A stretch of 64,000 nucleotides of DNA from Gammaproteobacteria bacterium BRH_c0 (lineage in GTDB: Bacteria; Pseudomonadota; Gammaproteobacteria; Pseudomonadales; Porticoccaceae): NCBI GenBank assembly GCA_000961645.1, contig LADM01000120.1, positions 37,223 to 101,222 on the forward strand. The letters are read 5' to 3'. The notes under the pieces are model-generated. The model searched no databases. It was not told the origin of the DNA and saw nothing but the letters and a program-made list of their open reading frames with translations. Of the stretch, positions 36,449 through 47,414 are shown piece by piece (within the stretch, counting starts at the first letter, position 1; every line of letters begins with the position of its first letter). Made by a program: the position numbers and the translations under genes.

Positions 36449-37694
36449 TGCCACCATCCGTGAATTGCTGGCCGCGGCCAGCGCGGCCCTGACGAACACG
36501 TCCGACACCCCCCGCCTCGACGCCGAAGTGCTGCTCGCCCATGTGCTGGAGCGCGATCGCACCTGGCTGTTTACCTGGTCTGATCGCCAGCCGAGTGCCG
36601 CTGAGCAAGCGCAATTTCTCGCCCTGCTCGAGCGCCGTGCGCTGGGAGAGCCGGTGGCCTATCTCACCGGGCAGCAGGCCTTCTGGTCATTCTCCCTGCG
36701 GGTTTCCGGCGCCACCCTGATTCCCCGTCCCGATACCGAGCTGCTGGTGGAGACGGCCCTTGAGCGTGTGACAGTCAAAGATGCACGGGTGCTGGATCTG
36801 GGCACCGGCACTGGCGCCATTGCCCTCGCCCTGGCCAGCGAACGGCCCGCATGGTCAGTGCTGGCGGTGGATTGCGAAGCAGCGGCTGTCGAGCTGGCGC
36901 GGCAAAATGCGCAGCTATTGGGGCTGGCCAATGTCGATATCAGCGTCAGCAGCTGGTTCGCCCAGGTGCCCTGCGCCCGGCAGGAAGACAAATTCCACCT
37001 GATTGTCAGCAACCCCCCCTATATCGACCCCGATGACCCGCACCTGCAACAGGGCGGTGTGCGCTTCGAGCCCCACAGCGCTCTGGTGGCAGCCAATCAC
37101 GGCCTCGCCGATCTGGAGCAGATCATTGCCGAGGCTCCGGCCTTCCTCCACCCCGGTGGCTGGCTGATGGTGGAGCACGGCGCCGACCAGGGTGCCGCAG
37201 TGCGGGATTTGTTTGCTGATGTGGGCTATGAGGGGATTGAAACCCTGCGGGATATTGCCGGGCTGGAGAGGGTTACTTTGGGTGTTTGGGGTTCAAGTCT
37301 GAAGTCTGACGCAGAAGCAGAAGCATCCTTGAGCATTGCGACATATCCAGGCTGGGGGCGCTTTTGCTTCAGACTTCAGACTTCAGACCTCCGACCTCCG
37401 ACCTCCGACCTCCGACCTCCGACCTCCGACCAAAATCCTCCGCACCCGCCACAGCGTCATCCCCCCCGCACAAACCACCGCCACCAGAATCGCCGTCCAC
37501 GCTCCCCTGACACCGGCTTCCACATCGCTGCCCGCCACCAGCCACAGGCAGAGGGGGAAGCCGATCAGCCAAAAGGCGATAATGCTGATCACCAGGGTGG
37601 AGTGGGTATCGCCGTAACCGCGCAAAATGCCGGTGCCACAGATATGCAGGGCGTCGAACAGGCGGATGACGGCGGCAAACAGCAGCAGGGATGA
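36348..37694 (+). CDS. prmC: release factor glutamine methyltransferase PrmC, both ends altered by repeats
   Basis: PrmC methylates the GGQ glutamine of RF1 and RF2. The core (about 36454-37299) is normal: N-terminal helical domain TIRELLAAASAAL...PRLDAEVLLAHVLERDRTWL, AdoMet loop LDLGTGTGAIALALA and the NPPY motif SNPPYIDPDD (37009-37020). It reaches the usual end GLERVTLGVWG. The usual start codon just before TIREL is missing. The nearest in-frame ATG (36348, with GGAG upstream) lies in the repeat element, adding about 35 residues. The usual stop is also missing, and the frame runs through 7-mer repeats (LQTSDLRPP units) and antisense to the MATE gene for about 130 further residues. Confidence 0.85.
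   Translation: MGDVGRETGDGDKQDPDGAPASCLSPSPVSHLPSATIRELLAAASAALTNTSDTPRLDAEVLLAHVLERDRTWLFTWSDRQPSAAEQAQFLALLERRALGEPVAYLTGQQAFWSFSLRVSGATLIPRPDTELLVETALERVTVKDARVLDLGTGTGAIALALASERPAWSVLAVDCEAAAVELARQNAQLLGLANVDISVSSWFAQVPCARQEDKFHLIVSNPPYIDPDDPHLQQGGVRFEPHSALVAANHGLADLEQIIAEAPAFLHPGGWLMVEHGADQGAAVRDLFADVGYEGIETLRDIAGLERVTLGVWGSSLKSDAEAEASLSIATYPGWGRFCFRLQTSDLRPPTSDLRPPTSDQNPPHPPQRHPPRTNHRHQNRRPRSPDTGFHIAARHQPQAEGEADQPKGDNADHQGGVGIAVTAQNAGATDMQGVEQADDGGKQQQG
37298..37429. repeat. 7-bp tandem array (CTTCAGA x3, CCTCCGA x6) with inverted partner
   Basis: Nine head-to-tail 7-mers occupy 37367-37429: three CTTCAGA, then six CCTCCGA. An inverted copy of the first type (TCTGAAGTCTGA) lies at 37298-37309. 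The array spans the 3' end of prmC and the last codons of the convergent MATE gene. It is translated on both strands, as TSDLRPP and as GGRRSEV units. Confidence 0.93.
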
Positions 37695-38828
37695 GGCCAG
37701 GTTCACCACTTGCGGGTCGCTGGAATAGAGGGCTGTGAGCTGGTCGCGCAGCAGCAGGAAAACCCCGCATTGCACCAGCGCTGCGGCAAACCCGGCAACG
37801 ATCCCGGTGATACCGGTTAGACGTGCCCCCTGCGGGTTGCCCGCGCCGAGATTTTTCGCCACCAACAGGGTAATGGCCTGGGAGAGCGCCAGGGGCACCA
37901 TAAACATCATCATGTCGAGGGTCATCGCCACGCCGTGGGAGGCCACCGCCACCGAACCCAAGGTGGCGATGACCAGGGGAATCATATGGAAAAACCCGGC
38001 CTCGCAGAGAATGGCGCTGCCAATGGGAAACCCCATAAAGAGCGTGCGTTTGAGTGTATTGACTGCGGGCCACAGATCACCGGGCAAAAGCCCTTCTGGA
38101 AGAACATCCCGCCGCAACAAGGCCAGTGAACGCATAAACTCCGCGCGCCTGGTATAGATCACTTCGCCTGCGGTAATCATCAGCACCACAATCAACGTGG
38201 CCCAGCCGCAGCCCGCGCCGCCCAGTGCGGGCAGCCCCCAGTGGCCGTAAATCAGGGCGTAATCGAGAGGGATATTCACCGCAAAACCGAGCAGGTTGAA
38301 GACCATGGCAACACCGGGTTTGCCCATGCCCTCAAAGCCGGTGCGAAAGGCCAGCACAAAGGGCAGGATAAAAGCGGACGCGGTCATGGGCAGCAGATAA
38401 TCCATGGCCACTGTCTTGGCGTCCGGCGCGGCATCGAGCCAGTCGAGCACATAAAAACGCATCAGCATCACTGCGACGATGGCGAGCACCCCTACCGGCA
38501 GGGCCAGCCACAGGCTGTTGTGAAACTGGTGGCGCAGGCCGCTGCTGTCGCCCGCACCGTGCAGCCTGCCCACCATGGCGCCGTTGGCGATAAAAACGCC
38601 CACCAGAAACATCATCGGCAAATCGAAGAGGGTGGCGCCGAGGGTGACTCCGGCCAGCTGTTCGGTACCGGCGCGACCGCTCATGATCACATCGGTCACC
38701 GTCAGGCCGACAATGGCCAGCTGCCCGATCAACAGCGGCAGGGCGAGGTATGCGATGCGTCCCAGCTCCTGCAAAAAGGGTGCTCTGCCAAGTCGCATTG
38801 CTTTAGCTTGGCCTGGATCAATAGACAT
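37383..38828 (-). CDS. MATE-family multidrug efflux transporter (NorM-like)
   Basis: This cation-driven antiporter of about 480 residues has twelve predicted helices, with repeated MatE domain signatures such as ALPLLIGQLAIVGLTVTDVIMSGRAG near the start and AGFFHMIPLVIATLGSVAVASHGVAM in the second half. I chose ATG 38828; ATG 38798 is possible and the longer frame begins with TTG. The last 14 residues are VGGRRSEVGGRRSE followed by V and TGA, encoded by the 7-mer array, so the C-terminus comes from repeat sequence. The substrate is not predictable. Confidence 0.9.
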   Translation of the reverse strand: MSIDPGQAKAMRLGRAPFLQELGRIAYLALPLLIGQLAIVGLTVTDVIMSGRAGTEQLAGVTLGATLFDLPMMFLVGVFIANGAMVGRLHGAGDSSGLRHQFHNSLWLALPVGVLAIVAVMLMRFYVLDWLDAAPDAKTVAMDYLLPMTASAFILPFVLAFRTGFEGMGKPGVAMVFNLLGFAVNIPLDYALIYGHWGLPALGGAGCGWATLIVVLMITAGEVIYTRRAEFMRSLALLRRDVLPEGLLPGDLWPAVNTLKRTLFMGFPIGSAILCEAGFFHMIPLVIATLGSVAVASHGVAMTLDMMMFMVPLALSQAITLLVAKNLGAGNPQGARLTGITGIVAGFAAALVQCGVFLLLRDQLTALYSSDPQVVNLASSLLLFAAVIRLFDALHICGTGILRGYGDTHSTLVISIIAFWLIGFPLCLWLVAGSDVEAGVRGAWTAILVAVVCAGGMTLWRVRRILVGGRRSEVGGRRSEV

Positions 38829-38909
38829 GAGGATATTCGCAGTCCCGCTCGCAAGTGGTATAGGGTTACATGGCAATTGTCAGGGATTTCACGTCTAATC
38901 ACGCCTGAG

Positions 38910-38942
38910 TTCAGATAACTTTCAGATAACTTTCAGATAACG
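38910..38942 (+). promoter_or_regulatory. three 11-bp direct repeats upstream of the glutamate-synthase-like gene
   Basis: TTCAGATAACT occurs three times in tandem (38910-38920, 38921-38931, 38932-38942, the last with one mismatch), ending 17 bases before the ATG. An 11-bp period matches one helical turn and is typical of OmpR/PhoB-type regulator sites. Confidence 0.5.
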
Positions 38943-38959
38943 AAAAGAGTTGAACCACG

Positions 38960-40480
38960 ATGGAAAACGGCTTGCCCATCCTGCTGTTGTTGCTGGAGAT
39001 TTTCACCACCCTGGTGCTTTTGGTGCTGGTGGGGGTGGTGATTATTGCATTTATCCTCTACGTGATCGACGTGCGCCAGACCGAGCACACCATCCGGCGC
39101 AATTACCCGGTGATTGGCCGCTTCCGCTATATCTTCGAGCACGCCGGGAGTTTCTTCCGCCAGTATTTTTACGCCATGGACCGCGAGGAGCTGCCCTTCA
39201 ACCGCGCCCAGCGCTCCTGGGTGTACCGCGCCGCCAAAAATGTCGACAGCACGGTACCCTTTGGTTCCACCCAGAGCAACACCATCCCCGGTACGCTGGT
39301 GTTTTCGCCCCATCCCTTTCCCTCCCTGGCGGAGGCCCAGGCCATCTCGCCAATGATCATCGGCCCCTACTGCCGCCAGCCCTATGAGACCCGATCTCTG
39401 GTGAACGTGTCAGCCATGAGTTTTGGCGCCATCTCCCGCCCGGCGGTGATCGCCCTGTCGCGGGGGGCGAAAATGGCCGGTTGCTGGCTCAATACCGGTG
39501 AGGGCGGGCTGTCGGAGTATCACCTGTCCGGCGGCGCCGATATCGTGTTCCAGATAGGCACCGCCAAATACGGGGTGCGCGACCTGGATGGCAACCTCAG
39601 CGACGACAAGTTGCGCACCATCGCCGCCCATCCCCAGGTCAAGATGTTCGAGATCAAGATCAGTCAGGGAGCCAAGCCCGGCAAGGGTGGCATTCTGCCA
39701 GGGGTTAAGGTCAGCGAAGAGATTGCCCATATTCGCGGTATTCCCCCGGGGATGGATTCCATCAGCCCCAACGGTCACCTGGATATTCGCAGTGTCGGGC
39801 AGCTGCTCGACAGCATCGCCCATATCCGCGCTATCACTGGCAAGCCGGTGGGTTTCAAGATGGCGGTGGGCAGTATGGAATTTTTTGACGAGCTGTGCGA
39901 TGCAATCCTCGCCCGCGGAGAGGAGTCTGCCCCCGACTTTATTACCCTCGACAGCGGTGACGGCGGTACCGGAGCGGCACCCCAGAGCCTGCTGGACAAT
40001 GCCGGGTTGCCGATTCGCGAAACCCTGCCGCTGGTGGTGGATAAACTGATAGAGCGCGGCCTGCGGGAGCGTATCCGCCTGATTGCCTCCGGCAAGCTGA
40101 TCCTGCCGGTGGATGTGGCCTGGGCACTCTGTGCCGGGGCGGATTTTGTCAACACGGCGCGGGGTTTTATGTTTGCCCTGGGCTGTATCCAGTCCCTGCA
40201 GTGCAACAGGAATACCTGCCCCACCGGGATTACCACCCACAATCCCCAGTTGCAAAAGGGGCTCGACCCAACACTCAAGGCCAACCGCGTCGCCCAGTAT
40301 GTGACCAACCTGGTCAACGAAGTCAGGGTTATCGCCCATTCCTGCGGGGTTGATTGCCCGCGCCAGCTCCAGCGCCGCCATGTGCGCATGGTGGTCCGGC
40401 CCGGTGTTTCGGTGCCGCTGGACGAGCTCTATAGCAGCGCGGAATACCGCGCCATAACGCTGCAGCACCCGGGCCATTGA
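38960..40480 (+). CDS. FMN-binding glutamate synthase family protein, membrane-anchored
   Basis: This 506-residue protein has an N-terminal membrane helix (LLLLLEIFTTLVLLVLVGVVIIAFILYVI) joined to a GltS-like FMN barrel. MSFGAISRPAVIALSRGAKMAGCWLNTGEGG, KISQGAKPGKGGILPG and LDSGDGGTGAAP are the FMN and substrate regions. The Fe-S cysteine pattern C-x5-C-x4-C (CIQSLQCNRNTC) is present. It lacks the glutaminase and NADPH domains, so it is not a complete glutamate synthase; its electron partner and reaction are unknown. Confidence 0.88.
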   Translation: MENGLPILLLLLEIFTTLVLLVLVGVVIIAFILYVIDVRQTEHTIRRNYPVIGRFRYIFEHAGSFFRQYFYAMDREELPFNRAQRSWVYRAAKNVDSTVPFGSTQSNTIPGTLVFSPHPFPSLAEAQAISPMIIGPYCRQPYETRSLVNVSAMSFGAISRPAVIALSRGAKMAGCWLNTGEGGLSEYHLSGGADIVFQIGTAKYGVRDLDGNLSDDKLRTIAAHPQVKMFEIKISQGAKPGKGGILPGVKVSEEIAHIRGIPPGMDSISPNGHLDIRSVGQLLDSIAHIRAITGKPVGFKMAVGSMEFFDELCDAILARGEESAPDFITLDSGDGGTGAAPQSLLDNAGLPIRETLPLVVDKLIERGLRERIRLIASGKLILPVDVAWALCAGADFVNTARGFMFALGCIQSLQCNRNTCPTGITTHNPQLQKGLDPTLKANRVAQYVTNLVNEVRVIAHSCGVDCPRQLQRRHVRMVVRPGVSVPLDELYSSAEYRAITLQHPGH

Positions 40481-40530
40481 CACTTTGCTGGCGGTAGCAC
40501 GGCCACTGTGGTCAAGGTGGCTATTGTCTG

Positions 40531-40539
40531 TGCTATACT
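40531..40539 (+). promoter_or_regulatory. extended -10 promoter of rhlB
   Basis: TGCTATACT is an extended -10 (TGn plus TATACT at 40534-40539), 55 bases before the helicase ATG. The -35 region (GTCAAG) is weak, as is usual for extended -10 promoters. Confidence 0.5.
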
Positions 40540-40593
40540 CCGCGACTTTTCGATCCTTGGCGTGCCCAATTCGCCGCAATTTCTGGCAAATTC

Positions 40594-41982
<1,389 letters not shown>

Positions 41983-42040
41983 TCCACGGATAACGGCTCG
42001 GCAGATAGCCGAAAGGGCCGAGCGCGCAAGGACCGGAACC

Positions 42041-43075
42041 ATGGCTGACAAAATCCAGGATGATCCCCGTATCGACCCGCGCATCAAGGCGCGGCTCGCG
42101 GGCTGGCAATCGCCGCCGCTGCGCAATGTGGCCAGCCGCGAGGAAATGCTGGAATCGGCCGCCAGCGACAAGGCGGCTTCCATCCGCAAGGCCATGCAGG
42201 CTTTTTTTGACGGTTTCGATGATGAAACCGTCGCTCCCTGTGTCGGCCTGACCATCAGCCATCACGATTTTGTCTCGGCTCCGGATGGCAACACCGGCAA
42301 AATCTGCCTGATGCGCCCCGAGTCAACCGAACCCTTGCCCTGCGTTTACTACATCCACGGCGGCGGCATGATGTCGCTGTCCTGCTATCAGGGCAACTAC
42401 CAGGCTTGGGGCCGCATGATCGCCGCTCAGGGTGTGGCTGTTGCCATGGTGGATTTTCGCAATGCCCTCACGGCATCCTCCATACCGGAAGTGGCGCCGT
42501 ACCCCGCTGGCCTCAACGATTGCGTCTCCGGCCTGGAGTGGCTGGTGGCTCAGGCCGCAGAGCTGGGGCTCGACAGCGAGCGGATTGTGGTTGCCGGTGA
42601 CAGCGGCGGCGGCAATCTCGCCATCGCCACCGGTTTGCGTCTCAAGCGCGATAACGCCCTGCACCTGATCAGCGGCATCTTTGCCCTGTGCCCCTATATC
42701 AGCGGGGGCTGGCCCGATGAGCGCTACCCCTCATCCACGGAAAACAACGGCATTCTTCTCGACCTGCACCACAACCAGGGCGCCATGGCCTACGGCATCG
42801 CCGAGTTTGAAAACCGCAATCCCCTCGCCTGGCCTGGCTTTGCCACCGAAGACGACGTGCGCGGTCTGGTGCCGGTGGTGATCAGCGTCAACGAGTGCGA
42901 TCCCCTGCGTGATGAGGGTATCGCCTTCTACCGCCTGCTGTTGCGCGCCGGAGTGCGCGCCCGCTGCCGCACGGTGATGGGCACTGTCCACGGCAATGAG
43001 GTGTTCCCCTCCATCTGCCCCGATATCAGCCGCGATACGGCGCTCAGCATTGCGGATTTTTGTCGGCGGGGGTGA
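42041..43075 (+). CDS. alpha/beta hydrolase (hormone-sensitive lipase family)
   Basis: This 344-residue cytosolic esterase-like protein has the HSL oxyanion motif HGGG in YYIHGGGMMS and the nucleophile elbow GDSGGG (VVAGDSGGGNLAIATGL). A late Asp (NECDPLRDEG) and His (GTVHGNEVF) complete the triad. The N-terminal cap starts MADKIQDDPRIDPRIKARLAG. It probably hydrolyses short-chain or aromatic esters; the substrate is unknown. It follows rhlB by 58 bases and may share its transcript. Confidence 0.88.
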   Translation: MADKIQDDPRIDPRIKARLAGWQSPPLRNVASREEMLESAASDKAASIRKAMQAFFDGFDDETVAPCVGLTISHHDFVSAPDGNTGKICLMRPESTEPLPCVYYIHGGGMMSLSCYQGNYQAWGRMIAAQGVAVAMVDFRNALTASSIPEVAPYPAGLNDCVSGLEWLVAQAAELGLDSERIVVAGDSGGGNLAIATGLRLKRDNALHLISGIFALCPYISGGWPDERYPSSTENNGILLDLHHNQGAMAYGIAEFENRNPLAWPGFATEDDVRGLVPVVISVNECDPLRDEGIAFYRLLLRAGVRARCRTVMGTVHGNEVFPSICPDISRDTALSIADFCRRG

Positions 43076-43153
43076 GGATGTGGGAGATGTTGGACGGGAG
43101 ATCAGAGATGCTGGCACCTCAATAATTGTCTGTAATCCGGTCCCATCTCCCGT
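43076..43153. repeat. degenerate heptamer-repeat element after the hydrolase
   Basis: The stretch begins at the hydrolase stop with GGGAGAT-type units. It contains a 21-base identity with the prfA/prmC element (43081-43101) and has an inverted right arm (ACGGGAGAT at 43094-43102 with ATCTCCCGT at 43145-43153). It lies between convergent genes. Confidence 0.8.
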
Positions 43154-43240
43154 TACACCCTCTCCCTGAACTCCCCTTTCCAATTCATCCACCGAAATGA
43201 AATTCATGCCCTGGGGCGGTTGGACACACAACAGCACCAA

Positions 43241-43582
43241 TCAGATTTTTTTCACGAACTCCGACTTCAGCTTCATGGCGCCAATGCCGTCGATCTTGCA
43301 GTCGATATCGTGGTCGCCCTCCACCAAGCGGATATTTTTTACTTTTGTACCTACCTTGACCACCAGCGACGAACCCTTGACCTTGAGATCCTTGATCACG
43401 GTGACACTATCGCCGTCAACCAGCACATTGCCGTTGGCATCCTTGTAGACCTTTTCCGCATCGCCGCCCTCAGCGGCTTCTCCCGGAGCCCACTCGTGAG
43501 CGCACTCGGGACACATCAGCAGGGCGCCATCCTGATAGGTAAATGGCGACGCGCACAGCGGGCAGGGGGGCAGGTTGCTCAT
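43241..43582 (-). CDS. yjdM: PhnA/YjdM zinc-ribbon protein
   Basis: This 113-residue protein has an N-terminal zinc ribbon with two CxxC pairs (CPLCASPF...MCPECAHEW). The conserved C-terminal SH3-like PhnA domain reads [25 protein letters not shown]...[36 protein letters not shown] use ATG 43582 with AGGA upstream. Despite the old name, the family is not shown to act in phosphonate breakdown, and its role is unclear. Confidence 0.93.
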   Translation of the reverse strand: MSNLPPCPLCASPFTYQDGALLMCPECAHEWAPGEAAEGGDAEKVYKDANGNVLVDGDSVTVIKDLKVKGSSLVVKVGTKVKNIRLVEGDHDIDCKIDGIGAMKLKSEFVKKI

Positions 43583-43698
43583 GGGGATGTCCTGTATCGG
43601 GTTTATCGCCATCGCCTGCATAAGGCGAAGGGTGGGCAGAAAGGGAGCGCGATCATGCCAGTGGTGCCCGGTGTTGTCCATTGATGCAGGGCAAGGGA

Positions 43699-46287
43699 TT
43701 AGCTCGCCAGGTTTTGCTGCCAGTGCTCAGGGGCTTTCGGTTTGCCAAAATGGTAGCCCTGATAAGCGCTGCATCCGAGCTTGCGCAGGCGTTCAGCCTG
43801 TTCTGACGTTTCAACCCCCTCGGCAATAACCTGCAGGTCCAGGCTGCGACCCAGAGCGATGATGGTGCTGATAATGGCCTCATCGTTGGAGTCGGTGAGC
43901 AAGTCGCGGACAAAGGACTGGTCGATTTTCAGTTGATACAGGGGCAGGCGCTTGAGGTAGGCGAGAGACGAATAGCCGGTGCCAAAATCATCGAGAGAAA
44001 AGCGTATACCCCTGGCGCGAAGCTGGTTCATCCGGGCAATGGTGGTTTCCATTTCATCGATCAGCAGGTTCTCTGTGATCTCCAGTTCCAGGCGTGCGGG
44101 GTTGATGCTGAAGTGGGCAATGCACTCCTCAATCTGCGCCACAAAACGCGGGTGGCGAAATTGTTGCGGGCTGATATTGACTGCCAGCCTCAGGTGCTGC
44201 ATCGGCGGGATGGCGGCCCAGTCAGCCAATATCGCGCAGGCCCGTCTTAACACCCATTCTCCCAGGGTGATCATCTGGCCGCTTGCTTCGGCGATGGGAA
44301 TAAAATCAGAGGGCGGCACGTGACCCAGTTCAGGGTCGTGCCAGCGCAGCAGTGCTTCCATGCCGGTGATTTCCCCACTGCTGTCTACCTGGGGTTGGAC
44401 GTGGAGCTGCAACTGGTCAGCCTTGATGGCCCGACGCAGGGCATTTTCCATGGTGGTGCGACGGTTGACTTCGGTTTGCATGGCGGGGTTAAAAAAGCGC
44501 AGGGTATTGCGCCCTGCAGACTTGGCGTCTGAAAGGGCCAGGTCGGCACCCTTGAGCAATCCTTCGACATTGCTGGCATCGCTAAACATTGCAACGCCAA
44601 TGCTGACAGTTGCCTCGTGGGATAGCGCGCCCAGCTGGTAGGGCTGTGCCAGCTGGACGAGCAATTCCTGGGCCTGATTGCGGGCATCCATCATCGCCTG
44701 CTCGGGATCGCTGCTGAGATCGGCCACAATCAGTACAAATTCATCTGCACCGAGGCGGCCTGCGCTATCGGTACTGCGCAGGTTCTGCTCAAGCCGTTGT
44801 GCGATTCGCTGCAAAAGCAGGTCCCCTATCTCATGGCCGAGGGTGTCGTTGATGGACTGGAAGTTGTTCACATCAATCAGTAACAGGGCACCTTCATAGT
44901 GGGTGCTGGCACGGCTGGCAATGGCATGCTTGAGGCGGTCGAGCAGCAAGCGGCGATTGGCAAGGCCAGTCAGCGGGTCAAAAAATGCCAGTTGGTGAAG
45001 TTGCTCGCGGATATTTATATGCTCGGTGATATCGGTGGAGATCCCGCACAACGCATAGATGCTGTTGTCGGGATTGCGCAGCGGCAGTTTCACCGTCAAA
45101 AAGGTATGCGCGACACCATCATTCCTGACCGTATTGATTTCCTCTTCCACCACCTTTTCACCCTGTTCGATAACGCGCAGGTCATTGCGCTGCAGCGTGG
45201 CGGCGGTTTGCGCATCGAACAGTGCCGTGTCGCTCATGCCGACAATCTGCTCCTGCGTCACTCCCAGCAGATCACACACATGGCGGTTGGCATACTGGTA
45301 GCGAAGATTGCGGTCCTTGATGTAGATATGGGCCTCGACGCTGTCAAGAATGGTATTGAGGAGCGCTTCACTGGCACTCAGATCGCGGGTTTTCTCTGCC
45401 ACTTTGCGGCGCAATAACTGGCTAAAGCCCAGTGCCAGCGAGAGGGCGATGGCAAGGGCGGCAATACCCCACCACAACGCGGCCGGGATTGCCCGCTTGT
45501 CGCGGTCAATACCCCAGTGCTTCAGTACCTCGAAATAGGGTGATTGCCGATCTGCCTGCCAGCGATTGAGGTGCCGGTCTATGGCATTCAGTACGTCGGG
45601 ATGGGCGCCGCCCGGCGCAGCAAAAAAGAGTTTGCTGGGCTGGAACAAAATGGGCGTAGCGACAAGATCCCATTGCTGGGCTATGGCATCGCCGAGAAAG
45701 TAGTTCATCGCTACTGCATCGGCGCTTCCCTGGACAACAGCCATAAAGCCACTTGTTGGCGTGTTGACGGGTACCCACTCCACCGCCAGGTCAAAGTTGT
45801 CGGCCAGCTGCTGCAGGTATTCTTCCTGGATGGAGCCTTTGAGCACAGCGATACGCTTGCCATTCAGCTGCAGCAGGCTGGTGAGGTGGTGGTCCCCGCT
45901 TTCGTACAGTTGTGACCAGCTCAGCAGAGCAGGAGTCTGGTGAAACTCAAAAAGACGCTGGCGACTATCGCTGATTGCTACATCCGGCATCAGGTCAATC
46001 TCGCCTGATGCGAGCAGGTCGAGGCAGTGATCCCACTGGCAGGCTACGGTTTCAAGCTGCCAGTTTTCCTCGCGGGCGATGGCGCTGATCAGATCGCCAA
46101 AAATACCGCTGATATGACCTTGCTCATCTGCCAGGACTTTGGGCGGATTGTGATAGACACCTATACGCAGGGTCTCGGCCATTGCGCTCATTGGCGCAGC
46201 ACCAGCCAAAAGGACAAGGCTGCATAGCAACAAGCGCTGAACGAGGCCACGCAAGCAGGGAGGTGGCATGCTGGGGAGTACAGTCAC
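43699..46287 (-). CDS. c-di-GMP protein: periplasmic SBP3 sensor, PAS, degenerate GGDEF, EAL
   Basis: This 862-residue protein has a signal peptide and then a periplasmic solute-binding domain of the SBP_bac_3 type (about 40-265, [29 protein letters not shown]). A membrane helix ([17 protein letters not shown]), PAS, GGDEF and EAL domains follow. The GGDEF site reads GADEF ([10 protein letters not shown], about residue 512), so cyclase activity is doubtful. The EAL site is intact ([16 protein letters not shown]), pointing to a phosphodiesterase controlled by a periplasmic ligand, perhaps an amino acid. Confidence 0.92.
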   Translation of the reverse strand: MTVLPSMPPPCLRGLVQRLLLCSLVLLAGAAPMSAMAETLRIGVYHNPPKVLADEQGHISGIFGDLISAIAREENWQLETVACQWDHCLDLLASGEIDLMPDVAISDSRQRLFEFHQTPALLSWSQLYESGDHHLTSLLQLNGKRIAVLKGSIQEEYLQQLADNFDLAVEWVPVNTPTSGFMAVVQGSADAVAMNYFLGDAIAQQWDLVATPILFQPSKLFFAAPGGAHPDVLNAIDRHLNRWQADRQSPYFEVLKHWGIDRDKRAIPAALWWGIAALAIALSLALGFSQLLRRKVAEKTRDLSASEALLNTILDSVEAHIYIKDRNLRYQYANRHVCDLLGVTQEQIVGMSDTALFDAQTAATLQRNDLRVIEQGEKVVEEEINTVRNDGVAHTFLTVKLPLRNPDNSIYALCGISTDITEHINIREQLHQLAFFDPLTGLANRRLLLDRLKHAIASRASTHYEGALLLIDVNNFQSINDTLGHEIGDLLLQRIAQRLEQNLRSTDSAGRLGADEFVLIVADLSSDPEQAMMDARNQAQELLVQLAQPYQLGALSHEATVSIGVAMFSDASNVEGLLKGADLALSDAKSAGRNTLRFFNPAMQTEVNRRTTMENALRRAIKADQLQLHVQPQVDSSGEITGMEALLRWHDPELGHVPPSDFIPIAEASGQMITLGEWVLRRACAILADWAAIPPMQHLRLAVNISPQQFRHPRFVAQIEECIAHFSINPARLELEITENLLIDEMETTIARMNQLRARGIRFSLDDFGTGYSSLAYLKRLPLYQLKIDQSFVRDLLTDSNDEAIISTIIALGRSLDLQVIAEGVETSEQAERLRKLGCSAYQGYHFGKPKAPEHWQQNLAS

Positions 46288-46408
46288 AGTGAGTATGTCC
46301 TTATGCCGGAGCGCTGTGTAGCTGTCCCTATATACCAGATTCCCTGGCCAGGCATAACCCTTTGCTTCTGTACCCCCTCCCCTAAAATCAGTGGCCCCGG
46401 TTTGCCTG

Positions 46409-47182
46409 CTAGCGCAGCATCATAATCCCGCCATCGATGGCGAACACCTGGCCGGTCATAAAGCGCGAATCATCGCTGCACAAAAAGCGCATCACCGGCA
46501 CAAAATCCCCTTTTACATCGCCCAGCTTGCCGCCCAAGGGCATGGCGCCCTTCATCATGGCATCGTGCTGCTGTAACTGCTCCGCGGTCATCGAAGCGCG
46601 GGTCTGGTCATACATGGGAGTCCAGATGGCGGGGGCGATGGCGTTGACGCGAATATTGTACTGGCCCCACTCGCGGGCGATGGAGCGCACCCAGGCGGTG
46701 ACCGCGCCCTTGCTCGCGGCGTAGTGGGCCTTGCCTGCATAACCCTGGATGCCGCCCGCACTACTGAAATTGAGGATGGTGCCGCCCTGATCCTTGAGGT
46801 GGGGGAAGGCGTGGACATTGGTGAGGAAGGTGCCGGTGGAGTTGGTGGTCATCACTTCGTTCCAGCCTGCCAGGCTAATGTTCTCGGCTTTTGAGCCCGG
46901 CGAAATCCCCGAGGCGTGGACCAGCACATCCAGCCCGCCGAGGACTTCCACCGCGCTGTCGATCGCCTGTTTGACAGCATCTTCGTCGCACACATCGGCC
47001 TGGATAAAGTGTGCGCCGGTGGCAGCGGCAAGATCTTCGCCTTTGGCGCTGTTGCGACCAAAAAACACAACCCGGGCGCCAAGGCCGGGAAAGGCTTCCA
47101 CCAGCGCCTGACCCATGCCGCTGGTGCCGCCGGTAATGATGATGCGTTTGCCGCTGATATCCGAACCGTTCAGTACTGACAT
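46409..47182 (-). CDS. short-chain dehydrogenase/reductase
   Basis: This 257-residue NAD(P)-dependent SDR has the cofactor motif TGGTSGMGQ, NNAG replaced by HASG, the catalytic Ser (FSSAGG) and Y-x3-K (YAASK). A C-terminal IDGG signature (FAIDGGIMML) ends it. CGGAGG is directly upstream of the ATG. The substrate is unknown. The next gene upstream on this strand is the FAD oxidoreductase, so a shared pathway is possible but unproven. Confidence 0.9.
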   Translation of the reverse strand: MSVLNGSDISGKRIIITGGTSGMGQALVEAFPGLGARVVFFGRNSAKGEDLAAATGAHFIQADVCDEDAVKQAIDSAVEVLGGLDVLVHASGISPGSKAENISLAGWNEVMTTNSTGTFLTNVHAFPHLKDQGGTILNFSSAGGIQGYAGKAHYAASKGAVTAWVRSIAREWGQYNIRVNAIAPAIWTPMYDQTRASMTAEQLQQHDAMMKGAMPLGGKLGDVKGDFVPVMRFLCSDDSRFMTGQVFAIDGGIMMLR

Positions 47183-47351
47183 GATGTCCTCCGGGAAATT
47201 TGCACAGTATGGTTATGGGGTGTCGTTAGGGGTGCTGACTGGCCTGATTGTAGCCAGCTGGCGGAGATTTGGAGCAGGTGTCAGGCGTGGGATGGCTGGA
47301 TCTCAACAGAGATTACAGGCGGGGGATAACCATTTGGTGTGGTGGAGGAGG

Positions 47352-47386
47352 AAACAACACTCCTGCCCGGGGCGCAGGAGTGTTGT
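47352..47386 (-). terminator. hairpin after the FAD oxidoreductase gene
   Basis: A perfect 14-bp stem (47352-47365 with 47373-47386, seven-base loop) begins about 30 bases past the oxidoreductase stop. The T-tract on the minus strand is short (TTT), so termination may be partial. Confidence 0.7.
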
Positions 47387-47414
47387 TGATCAGCATTGCT
47401 CGGTTCAGGAGCGT

